The notes under the pieces are model-generated. The model made no database searches and was not told the origin of the DNA. It was given only the letters and a program-made list of their open reading frames with translations. DNA of 64,000 nucleotides from CAZDKK01 sp964603725 (GTDB lineage Bacteria; Eisenbacteria; RBG-16-71-46; CAIMUX01; WJJG01): assembly GCA_964603725.1 (NCBI GenBank), contig CAZRWW010000002.1:84550-148549 (forward strand), read 5' to 3'. A program made the translations under genes and the position numbers. Positions 19,149-26,969 of the stretch are shown here, piece by piece. Each line of letters starts with the position of its first letter. The first letter of the stretch is position 1.

Positions 19149-20187
19149 GCGCTGCGGCCCTCTCGCGGTACTCCAGGGTGAACACGCGGATGCGTGCCTG
19201 GCCGGGATCGGCGACGAGCAACCGGTGCTGCCCGTCCACCGCCAGGTCGGCCACCTGCCAGGCGCGCTCCGCGGGGGCGGGGAGCCACCACGGCGGCGCG
19301 CCGCCGGACGGCAGCACGCGCACCTTGCCGGGCCGCCCCCCGACGAAGGCGTTGCCCCAAGCGTCGACCGCCAGAGCCGCCGGCTCGAAGGCCTCTTCTC
19401 CAGCCTCTCCAGCGGCCACGACCGGGCGACGCTCGATCAGCCGGCCGCTCGGCTCCAGCACCCACACCGCGGCGGGCCGGCCCCCCAGCAAGAAGAGCCG
19501 GCCGCGGCCGTCGACGTCGAGCGCGCGCGCCTCGGCCGGCGGCCAGTCGCCCCAGGTCTCCAGCGACGCCACGAACCGGCCGTCGGGCCCGAAGCGGAGA
19601 ATCGTGCCACGCACGGCATCCAGGACGAACAACTCCCCGGCGCGATCGAGCGCGAAGTCGGCCGCCCGGCTGATCGCAGCCCCGGCTCGATCGGCCTCGC
19701 GGCCGACGTCGAACCGGGCCTCCCATCGCCCGCCCAGGTCGAACCGGTCGACGGTGCGCTGCTCGGAGTCGAGCGTGAAGATCTTCAGCCCCGACCGGGC
19801 GAAAACGCGCTCGGCGAAACCGACGCCGGCGTCGCCCCCGCCGCCGTCCCCCGCCAGCCCCAGCCACTCGCCGGCGCGATTGAGCAGGAAGAGCCGGTGG
19901 CGCCGGCGTTCGAGGCCCGCCACGACGCCCCCGGGATGGACATCGACTGCGATCGGCACCAGGCCGCCCCGCTGCGCCAGCGACCAGTCGGCCGCCCACG
20001 CGGCGCTCACCGGAACGGGCGCCGAGGCGAGCTCGACGGCCAACGGGCCGGTCGGTTCTTGGGCCGCGCCGCCGCAGACGATCAGGAGGGCGCCGGTCGC
20101 CGCAGCCCAGGCGCGCGTCGGCGCGGGCGCCGTCCAGGCGCGCCGAGGCCCGCTGGAAGGGGCGGGCGATGGGCGTGCAACCACCAT
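19126..20187 (-). CDS. NHL-repeat beta-propeller protein
   Basis: 353 residues. The N-terminus is a signal-peptide-like stretch (AWAAATGALLIVCGGAAQ). The rest consists of repeated blades with the NHL-type pattern: hydrophobic pair, Asp, small, Gly, then a short strand (AADFALDRAGELFVLDAVRG, ALDVDGRGRLFLLG, ALAVDAWGNAFVGG, VADLAVDGQHRLLVADPGQA). About five or six blades are recognisable, which makes a closed propeller. Such proteins usually act as extracytoplasmic scaffolds or ligand binders. The start ATG at 20187 lies three bases after the stop of the DUF5683 gene and the end overlaps the barrel gene, so it is inside an operon. Confidence 0.75.
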   Translation of the reverse strand: MVVARPSPAPSSGPRRAWTAPAPTRAWAAATGALLIVCGGAAQEPTGPLAVELASAPVPVSAAWAADWSLAQRGGLVPIAVDVHPGGVVAGLERRRHRLFLLNRAGEWLGLAGDGGGGDAGVGFAERVFARSGLKIFTLDSEQRTVDRFDLGGRWEARFDVGREADRAGAAISRAADFALDRAGELFVLDAVRGTILRFGPDGRFVASLETWGDWPPAEARALDVDGRGRLFLLGGRPAAVWVLEPSGRLIERRPVVAAGEAGEEAFEPAALAVDAWGNAFVGGRPGKVRVLPSGGAPPWWLPAPAERAWQVADLAVDGQHRLLVADPGQARIRVFTLEYRERAAARGPGSRP

Positions 20188-20190
20188 GGC

Positions 20191-21075
20191 TCACTCATCG
20201 AGGGGCCAGGTCAGTCCTACGTAGCTCGTGCCGTCCGGGCCCGGCCGCACATAGAGGGCCCGCCCGGAAGCGCCTTTGCGGGCCAGGCGTCCGGCGTCGA
20301 CGGCGCTCAGCAGGTGGTTGAGCAGGATCACGCCGATCGTCTGATCGGCATGCTGGAAGGAGCTGCGGCTGGCCTTGCGCATCTCCACGAACGTGTCGCG
20401 GTGCGCCCTGGAATCCCACTGCCAGGCTTCCTCGGCGCTCGGCCGGCGCGCGGCCACGTAGGCCTCGCGCTGCTCGATGTCGTTGCCGAAGCGGGCGCGC
20501 GCGTCGCGGGCCAGGTCATCCTCGTAGTCCGCGGCGTTCAGATAGCGACCGAGGTTCCGGTAGTAGCCGTCCGACTTGTCACGCGCGTCCTGCACGGCGG
20601 CGAACCGCTCGGCGTAGTCGACGTACCGATCCTGGCGCACCTCGCCCTGGACGCGGAAGCCGATCCACGTGGCAATCAGCGCGGCCTCGGCCGCGAGGAA
20701 CGCCGTCGCCCGCCCGCGGTGTCCGGTGAGGTGCTGACCCCAGCCCGGCACGAGCAGCGATGCGCCGATCGTCTTGGCGGCCGACGGGCGGCGGGGTGCC
20801 TCCCCGCGCGCAGCGGGCTGCGACGCCGCGGTCCCCGTTCCGGTTCCTGCGCCGGCGGCGAGCCACGGCGCGCTCACTCCGGCCGGCAGACTCGGCGAGG
20901 TCAGAAGACCGTCCTCCCCGCCTGCCTGCGCGCCGGCGCGTCCGCGCGCGTACCCGTCGCGGTAGAGGTCGGGCGTCGCGCCCGCGCCGCTCAGGGCGCA
21001 GGCGCCCAGGCACGCGGCCGCCAGGATCAGCCCGCGGGACAGCCGCCCGCATCGCCTCGTCTTGGTCGCGCTCAT
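20191..21075 (-). CDS. DUF5683-type membrane protein, copy A
   Basis: 294 residues with a signal/lipoprotein-like N-terminus (RGLILAAACLGACALSG). The central motif ASLLVPGWGQHLTGHRGRAT followed by a membrane segment is the PGxGQ signature of DUF5683 proteins, which are common in FCB-group genomes and usually lie near surface-protein genes. A charged helical region and a second hydrophobic segment (QTIGVILLNHLLSAVDAG) follow. Molecular function is unknown. The neighbouring upstream gene is a clear paralogue, only 14 bases away. I chose ATG 21075 with AAAGG upstream. Confidence 0.75.
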   Translation of the reverse strand: MSATKTRRCGRLSRGLILAAACLGACALSGAGATPDLYRDGYARGRAGAQAGGEDGLLTSPSLPAGVSAPWLAAGAGTGTGTAASQPAARGEAPRRPSAAKTIGASLLVPGWGQHLTGHRGRATAFLAAEAALIATWIGFRVQGEVRQDRYVDYAERFAAVQDARDKSDGYYRNLGRYLNAADYEDDLARDARARFGNDIEQREAYVAARRPSAEEAWQWDSRAHRDTFVEMRKASRSSFQHADQTIGVILLNHLLSAVDAGRLARKGASGRALYVRPGPDGTSYVGLTWPLDE

Positions 21076-21089
21076 GCCGCCAACCTTTC

Positions 21090-22076
21090 TCAATCCCACC
21101 GCGCCGCGAAGGTGAGTTGCGGATGCGGCTGGAGCGGCCAGCCGGTCATGCGCACGCCCACGTCGGCCACTCCCGCCAGGCGGACCCGACGCGCCTGCAG
21201 GAACGCATCGACGGCCGCCACCACGTGGTTCAGGAAGATGAGCCGGCCGGTGAGGCGCTTGGCGTCCATCAGGTCCTCGCGATCGTCGTGCAGGCCCAGA
21301 TAGAGATCGCGGCTGAGACCGCTCCTCCAGCCACAGGCGTAGGCCTCGCGCGTGAGGTAGTCGTAGAAGCGACTGCCGCCCTGCTCCTGCGCCACGCGGA
21401 TCAAGCTGTCGGTCGCCGCCGACCAGAGCCCGCAGTCGCACTCGTGGACCGCGCAGCTGTCCGCGTTCGGAGCGATCCGGTGATAGCGCTCGTAGTCCCA
21501 GTACCGTCCCCCGAAGGACTTGATGTCGTCGTACTTCTCCGACTCCTGATGCCGGAAGGAGAACCAGGCCATCCAGCCCGTGAGCTCGACCGCGGCGAAG
21601 GCGATTCCCTTGATGACCGACCCGTTGCGGAGCTGGCCGCTGCCGGGCAAGACCGCCGACATCAGCGCCGGCACGAGCGCCTGCCGGCTCGACACGCTGG
21701 CCGGTCGCGCCTGAGGCGTCCCCCCGGGCGTCTCGCCCGCGGCGGCCAGCATTGAGCTGACCCCGCCGATCGAGAGGCCCGCGCCTGGGGCGGTCCCGCT
21801 CAGGAAGCGGGAGTCGCCCGGGAAGCCGGGTTGGGCGAGAAGGGTGGACTCGCCGAAGAGCGCGGGGACCGGCGCATCAGGGTCAGGTTGCGACAACCTT
21901 GCCGCAAGGGCCGGCGCGTCCCCTTGCGACGACTCCACGGCCAGGGCCGGCGCCGCCGCGGCCAGCGCGATGAGCGCGCAGCATGAGCATCGTCGCGCCC
22001 ATCCCAGCAGCCGAACGACCACGTTGAGTTTCGGCATCATAGCCATGGCTCCGTCAGCGCCCTCGGCCTCGCCCAT
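21090..22076 (-). CDS. DUF5683-type membrane protein, copy B
   Basis: 328 residues with a signal peptide (CCALIALAAAAPALA). It carries the same core as its neighbour (LMSAVLPGSGQLRNGSVIKG, a membrane segment, a Tyr/Asp-rich helical region, and LIFLNHVVAAVDAFLQARRV). The middle region contains four cysteines in the span CAVHECDCG...CG that copy A lacks. The ATG at 22076 overlaps the stop of the M6 protease gene (TGATG), a classic translational coupling; an ATG at 22046 with GGAG upstream is the alternative. Function unknown; the two copies probably act together at the cell envelope. Confidence 0.75.
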   Translation of the reverse strand: MGEAEGADGAMAMMPKLNVVVRLLGWARRCSCCALIALAAAAPALAVESSQGDAPALAARLSQPDPDAPVPALFGESTLLAQPGFPGDSRFLSGTAPGAGLSIGGVSSMLAAAGETPGGTPQARPASVSSRQALVPALMSAVLPGSGQLRNGSVIKGIAFAAVELTGWMAWFSFRHQESEKYDDIKSFGGRYWDYERYHRIAPNADSCAVHECDCGLWSAATDSLIRVAQEQGGSRFYDYLTREAYACGWRSGLSRDLYLGLHDDREDLMDAKRLTGRLIFLNHVVAAVDAFLQARRVRLAGVADVGVRMTGWPLQPHPQLTFAARWD

Positions 22077-25000
22077 CAGCGGACGATCGCGAGCTTGCGC
22101 ATGACCGCGAGGGCCTCGCCATCCGCCCGGGCAACGATCTTGGCCACATAGAGGCCGGGAGCGACGCCGCTCAGGTCCAGCGGCAGCACATCGCCCTGCT
22201 CGCCGGCCTCGGGCCGGTACTGCTTCTCCCACACCCGCTGCCCGCTGGTGTCGTAGAGCTGGACCGCCAGGCTGCCCGGCCGACCCATCTTGACGCGCAG
22301 CAGGCCCTCGGCCCCCAGGACCGGATTGGGGGTGAAGACCAGGGTGCTGGTGTCCAGCAACCCGCCCACCACGGCCGGCGCGGGCAAGCGGCTGGATGCG
22401 TAGAATCCCGTGTGGCCGCAGTCGGTCTGCGGGCCCCACCCTTCGCCCGGGAGCGGGTCGCGGCCGCCGTACTCGGTCTCGAGCACGGTGACAAAGCCGT
22501 CGAGGTCCCCCGCGACGATTTGCAGACCCCCGTCCGGCCCCAGAGGGGCGAAAAGTGGCCCGCCCGTGACGGCGTAGCCGGCCGCCCGCGGCCACCCCGG
22601 GATCGGATTGCCGCGCGCGTCGAACGCGTGGAGCGCGCCGTGCCCGTCGGCCTGCACGATCTCGGGCACCCCGTCCCCGGCCGGCGCCGGATGAAGATCG
22701 ATGAGCACCGGCCCCGAGCGCACCGCCTTGGGCCGCGGCGTGTCCGGATGCCAGACCGAACGGGGCCAGCGCGCTTCGGGGCGGCCCTGCAGGTCATAGA
22801 CGTGGACGTTCCCGCCGGCGTCGGCGCAGACGACCTCCAGGCGGCCGTCGCCGTCCGGATCGCCGATCGCGGGCGGACCCGCCGGCGGCAAGCCCAGGCT
22901 GACCGGCCAGCCCGGGCGGACCGTGCCGTCGGGGTCCCAAACACACAGCGCGCCGCCGCCCGCGCAGGCCAGGACGAGTCCGGGCTCGCCGGCGCTGCCG
23001 GCAATCATCCGCAGCGCGGTGATGCCGCCGTCGCCCATCGTGCCGATCCGCCGCGGCCAGCCCGCCAGGGTTGCGAATCCCGTCCACTCGCCGCCTCGCG
23101 CCAACCGCACCTCGCCCGCTTCGTTGCCCCAGGCGAGCACGTCGCCCCCGCCCGGGAGCAGCGGTCCGGCCGCCAGGGCCGTCACCGCGAAACCCGGCGT
23201 CGGCGTGCGCCAGACCAACGTCCGCTGGCCCTCGCCCCCCGGTTGCCCGCCGGAGGGACTCCACCACGGGTGCAGCCCTCGGACGCGTCCCTCGGAGTCG
23301 CCCACGACGATGACCGAATCGAGCACCATCGGCGCGGTCGTGAAGCGCACGCCGGAGGTGGCCGCCGCGGCGGTGCCCGGATAGTCCAGCACCAGCGATC
23401 CCCGTCGCGCGTCCCAACCGTAGACGTTGCGGTTCGTCGCGGCGCAGATGATCGCCAGGCTCGAGTCGCCACCCGCGGCGAAGTCGGGCCGCGCCGCGAC
23501 ACCCGGAAGCAGGACGCTGTCGAGCTGCGCCGCGCGGCTCAGACCGTCGGGGGTGAGGATCTGCAGGCGCGTTCCCGCCGCCACCAGGACTTCGAGCGCC
23601 CCGTCGCCGTCGGCGTCGAGCACCTCCACCGATTCGGGGCCCGGGACGCCGCCGGCGTAGATCGGCCAGCCTTCCCGGCGGTAGCCGACATCGATGGCCA
23701 CGCGCATCGTCACGGCCGAGGAGTCCAGCACCGTCACGCTGATCCCGGTGAACGCGCCGTTGCCCGCGGCGCTGCTGGGATCGGTCGCGGGGCCGAAGTG
23801 AGCGTACGTCTCGCGCGACCAGTAGTCGAGCGCGCCGCCGGTCCATTCCACGCTGTAGATGTCGCCCAGATCCGGAATGCCGTCGGCTTCCTTCAGGCCG
23901 ACCGCGTGCCGGTCGGCGAAGATGTTCACGCAGCCGTAGCAGTAGTTGAAGGCATCGGCCAGCGCGTGCGTGTCGACGTGCCAGATGAGCACCCCGCCCC
24001 CGGGCAGCAGGTAGTCCACCTCGTAGCGCCCGAGCGTGTCGGGCTCGGTGAAGCCCATCTCGGCCAGCATGTCCTCGGGCACGTTGCGCGGCCCCAGGAT
24101 CACCCCGGTGGCGGAATCGGCTTCGAGGAACACCGTGCCGTCGCCGTTGAGGTCGTACTGCCGGTTCTCGAGGATGAACACATCGGGGCTGAGCAGATGC
24201 AGCGGTCCCCGCTCGCCCGGCTCCGCCTCAGGGTCGGGATAGCCGACCGGGACGAGCAGCAGATCGTTGTTGAGCTCGACCGCCGGCAGCTCGTAGGTGC
24301 CGTCGCGATCGAGCCAGCGCGCGTTCACGCCCGAGCGGAAGAAGAGCAGCTTCTGCCACGGGTCGAGGCTGGCCGGTATCGCTCCGCGGACGTAGACCGC
24401 CATCTCGCGGTAAGGGTCCCACACCTGTCCGTACAAGCTTTCGCCCGAGTCCATCAGGCTGAACATGCCTACCATCGGGTAGAAGTTGAGCACATTGTAC
24501 AAGTCGAAGAAGCCGAGCTGATGGCCGTACTCGTGCGTGAGCACGCCGTTGAGCACGCCCAGGAAGCCATCCTGACTGACCGTCTCCGGCACGACCAGGA
24601 TCAGGTCGATGAAGAACGTCGAGTCCTCGACCGCGATCTCGCTGCCGGTCGCCATCTGGATGTTGAAGCTGGGAATGTCGTAGGGCGAGTTGCGGTTGAT
24701 GTCGCTCTGGAAGTCGCTCCCCGCGTGAAAGAGCAGGAAGCTGTCATAGCGGTGGAACTTGGGCGGACTGGCCGAGGTGTCGGCCGCGGCGAACGCATCG
24801 CGCACGAAGCGCTCGGCCAGCGCGAGGATCTCCGCGTCGCTGCCCATCGTCCAGGGCCCGTAGTCGGCCGTGTCGGCCAGGTGATAGGCGCTGTCCTCCT
24901 CGACCGGGTAGATGTCCCAGTCGAGCACGATCGCGCCCCCGGAGATCTGCCGGTAGTAGCGATCGACCGCCTCGAGGTGAGCGGAGAAGAATGACCGGTT

Positions 25001-25114
25001 GTGCGGCGGCGGATCGACCGCCACCCGGGCCGAGTCGGGGTGCCGGAGGTCGAAGCGGCCGTCGGGCGTCGTGCTCTGGCTGCCCGCGCTGTCCTTCAGA
25101 AAATCCACCCGCAG
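22076..25114 (-). CDS. M6-family metalloprotease, main part (5' end separated by an assembly gap)
   Basis: 1012 residues of a secreted zinc protease. The catalytic motif is HEYGHQLGFFDLYN (zinc His residues and Asp, near 24497-24536) with the downstream MVGMFSLMD turn, both typical of the immune-inhibitor-A/M6 group. After the protease domain comes a repeat region with FG-GAP/VCBS-like blades (VEVLDADGDGALEVLV, PAIGDPDGDGRLEVVCAD). The C-terminus is a FlgD-like/T9SS type A sorting module (FTPNPVLGAEGLLRVKMGRP ... GLYVAKIV). The segment begins at LRVDFLKDS. Its N-terminus lies at 25308-25700 beyond a ten-N gap and about 180 bp that do not fit. Joining the two at their shared CTGCGG gives one frame of about 1141 residues. 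The PorV-like gene lies directly upstream. Confidence 0.88.
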   Translation of the reverse strand: MRVDFLKDSAGSQSTTPDGRFDLRHPDSARVAVDPPPHNRSFFSAHLEAVDRYYRQISGGAIVLDWDIYPVEEDSAYHLADTADYGPWTMGSDAEILALAERFVRDAFAAADTSASPPKFHRYDSFLLFHAGSDFQSDINRNSPYDIPSFNIQMATGSEIAVEDSTFFIDLILVVPETVSQDGFLGVLNGVLTHEYGHQLGFFDLYNVLNFYPMVGMFSLMDSGESLYGQVWDPYREMAVYVRGAIPASLDPWQKLLFFRSGVNARWLDRDGTYELPAVELNNDLLLVPVGYPDPEAEPGERGPLHLLSPDVFILENRQYDLNGDGTVFLEADSATGVILGPRNVPEDMLAEMGFTEPDTLGRYEVDYLLPGGGVLIWHVDTHALADAFNYCYGCVNIFADRHAVGLKEADGIPDLGDIYSVEWTGGALDYWSRETYAHFGPATDPSSAAGNGAFTGISVTVLDSSAVTMRVAIDVGYRREGWPIYAGGVPGPESVEVLDADGDGALEVLVAAGTRLQILTPDGLSRAAQLDSVLLPGVAARPDFAAGGDSSLAIICAATNRNVYGWDARRGSLVLDYPGTAAAATSGVRFTTAPMVLDSVIVVGDSEGRVRGLHPWWSPSGGQPGGEGQRTLVWRTPTPGFAVTALAAGPLLPGGGDVLAWGNEAGEVRLARGGEWTGFATLAGWPRRIGTMGDGGITALRMIAGSAGEPGLVLACAGGGALCVWDPDGTVRPGWPVSLGLPPAGPPAIGDPDGDGRLEVVCADAGGNVHVYDLQGRPEARWPRSVWHPDTPRPKAVRSGPVLIDLHPAPAGDGVPEIVQADGHGALHAFDARGNPIPGWPRAAGYAVTGGPLFAPLGPDGGLQIVAGDLDGFVTVLETEYGGRDPLPGEGWGPQTDCGHTGFYASSRLPAPAVVGGLLDTSTLVFTPNPVLGAEGLLRVKMGRPGSLAVQLYDTSGQRVWEKQYRPEAGEQGDVLPLDLSGVAPGLYVAKIVARADGEALAVMRKLAIVR

Positions 25115-25297
25115 GCCTCCATCATCTTCATCCGCCACGCTTTCGCTCCCTTCACCATTTGCCCGTACCACGGCCGCTCGAACAGGCGCCGGGCGAAACC
25201 CTCCGCCAGGACGTACTCCCCGCGTTCCGACACGTCCAGCGCGCCCGCGCGCAGCACGGCCGCGAGCAGGCGGTCTAGCGCGCCTGGCACGACCGCC
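25115..25297. other. Unexplained 183-bp segment between the two halves of the M6 protease gene
   Basis: On the minus strand it holds a short open frame that runs on into the protease part and ends after GWIF (stop at 25096-25098): LDRLLAAVLRAGALDVSERG, then EYVLAEGFARRLFERPWYGQ and MVKGAKAWRMKMMEACG. It is coding-like and weakly resembles the winged-helix end of methyltransferases, but does not belong to the protease. With the adjoining N run, the likeliest reading is a chimeric contig end. Confidence 0.6.
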
Positions 25298-25307
25298 NNN
25301 NNNNNNN
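25298..25307. other. Ten-N assembly gap
   Basis: Ten undefined bases in the sequence, inside the M6 protease gene. Fixed-length N runs are normally put in by scaffolding software, so the true distance is unknown. Confidence 0.99.
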
Positions 25308-25700
25308 CCGCAGCGCCAGGACGCGCACGGTGTCAGGCGCGGACCGCCCGAGCGCCGCGCGTCCGGCCGCCAGCGCGTCGAGGGCGCGCCGAGACGGCAC
25401 GGCCAGGTCCAGGGGGTCGAGGCCGGGGTGCTGCGAGCGCAGCCGCCGCCACAGGATCCCATCGGGCTCGGCGGGCAGTGAGCGATCCCGCAGCACCGAT
25501 GGAAACTCGCGCGGCTGGAAATCATCCGGGCGCCCGGCGGGCGTCCACACCAGGCCGCGCCCGGCGCCGGACGATGCGGGCGGCCGGTCAAAGCGCAGGG
25601 GGCGCGGGATCTCGTCGCCCCCCGCTCCGCCGGCGCCCGCGGGCACCCCGAGGATCATCAGCAGCGCGATGAGCAGGGCAGCCGGCGTGGTTCGAATCAC
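25308..25700 (-). CDS. M6-family metalloprotease, N-terminal part
   Basis: 131 codons that end at the N run. A signal peptide (LLIALLMILGVPAGAGGAGG) is followed by a propeptide-like region ending in DTVRVLALR. In M6 proteases of this type that phrase continues directly into VDF, which is exactly how the other half begins at 25108. The GTG start at 25700 overlaps the stop of the PorV-like gene by four bases (GTGA), so the two are translationally coupled. Confidence 0.85.
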
Positions 25701-26785
25701 TGGAAGAGCACCCCCAGGGACAGATAGTGCACGCGATCCAGATCGAGCGCCTGCGGCACGCTCGAGTAGTCGAACCGCAGCACCTTGCTGCCGCCCGACA
25801 GGGGCAGGTCGAGGCCGATGCCGTAGGTCATCGCCTCGATCTCGCCTTCGGGGTCGTTCACCCAACCCAAGCGGGCGTTGATGCGGTCCTTGATCGAGAA
25901 CTCGGCGCCCATGTTGAGCAGCTCCTTCATCTCGCCCAATCCGAAGTTGGTCGTGACCTCGTAGCCCTCCTCCTTGTAGACGATGAGCGACTTGTTATAG
26001 TCGAAGACTGCGGTGGCCGTGATGGCCTCCGTGCGGTAGAGCTGCACCGCCATCCCAGCCTTGAGGTTGCGGGGCAGCGGGTCGCCCGCGTCGGCATCGA
26101 TGTAGACCAGCTTCGAGCCGAGGTTCTGGATGTTGACGCCCAAGGCGTAGGGGAAGATGGACACGGTGCCCTGCAGCATGGCCCCGAGGTCCGCCGCCAC
26201 GGCGCTGGCCTGCCCGTCCTTGCGCTCTCCCACGATCTCCATGGCCCAGCCGGGGGCGAGGTCGACCCACACGTACTTCAGCGAGAATCCGACATCCACG
26301 GCCTCGAGCACGTTGCCGGTCTCACCCCAGGCCACGTCGGGGTCGCCCATCAGCCGGGTGCCGAAGCCCAGCGTGGGCACCAGCTCGTAGCTGCTGAAGT
26401 ACCCGAAGGACTCGCCCTCTTCGTTCACGGCCTCCGTCTGGCCGTAGGACAGGTACATCAGATCGAACCCGACGCCCCCCCACCCCTCGAGCGTCATCGC
26501 TCCGCCGAGGTTCAGGTAGTAGACGTCGTCCGCGAGGTCAGGCACCAGCTTGGCGATCGTCGAGGAGACCTCGCGCCCCTGGTTCTGTGCCAGCAGCGCC
26601 GGGTTCCACCAGATCGACAGGGCCCGCTGCGGCAAGGCCACGCCGGCCTGGCCCATGCCCGTTGCCCGCGCTCCGGGCTTGATCTTCAGAACCCCGGTGC
26701 CCCCGTGGGTCTGGGCCCCCACCGGAGCCGCCAGACCCGCCGCCAGCATCAGCGCCAGGGCAGTCGTCGTCATCCACGCCTTCAT
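25697..26785 (-). CDS. PorV/PorQ-family outer-membrane barrel protein (UPF0164)
   Basis: 362 residues. A clean signal peptide (LALMLAAGLAAPVGA) is followed by the family signature FLKIKPGARATGMGQAGVA-like LKIKPGARATGMGQAGVALP and then SIWWNPALLAQ, the start of PorV-type 14-strand barrels. Many amphipathic strands lead to a C-terminal VHYLSLGVLFQ. PorV is the shuttle/porin partner that carries type IX secretion substrates to the cell surface. Its coupling to an M6 protease gene with a sorting-type C-terminus, and a C25 protease gene upstream, supports that role here. The ATG at 26785 has GAGGTAAG upstream. PorQ or a general UPF0164 barrel are alternatives. Confidence 0.88.
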   Translation of the reverse strand: MKAWMTTTALALMLAAGLAAPVGAQTHGGTGVLKIKPGARATGMGQAGVALPQRALSIWWNPALLAQNQGREVSSTIAKLVPDLADDVYYLNLGGAMTLEGWGGVGFDLMYLSYGQTEAVNEEGESFGYFSSYELVPTLGFGTRLMGDPDVAWGETGNVLEAVDVGFSLKYVWVDLAPGWAMEIVGERKDGQASAVAADLGAMLQGTVSIFPYALGVNIQNLGSKLVYIDADAGDPLPRNLKAGMAVQLYRTEAITATAVFDYNKSLIVYKEEGYEVTTNFGLGEMKELLNMGAEFSIKDRINARLGWVNDPEGEIEAMTYGIGLDLPLSGGSKVLRFDYSSVPQALDLDRVHYLSLGVLFQ

Positions 26786-26969
26786 CGTCTTACCTCGCAA
26801 CCGTAGGGTTCCGGGAGGCACGGTCGTCTCCCTCCGCCGCCAAGCGCCCAGAGCGCAGAACACCCCCCGGGCAACACGAGTTCCCCCCCCGCCCGCGCAC
26901 CAGCGACAAGCCGCACTCGGCGGAAACACTTACAGCCCTGACGAGGCTAGCACACGGCGCCGGGCCGTC
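26786..26969 (-). other. Spacer between C25 protease and PorV-like gene
   Basis: 184 bases with a pyrimidine-rich plus strand (runs of C). No gene. It may hold a terminator for the C25 gene or a promoter for the PorV-M6 operon, but no clear hairpin with a T tract is visible. Confidence 0.4.

Noticed and set aside
25685..25705. tRNA T-loop-like GGTTCGAATC
   Set aside because: It is inside the overlap of the PorV-like and M6 genes and no acceptor, D or anticodon stem can be built around it.
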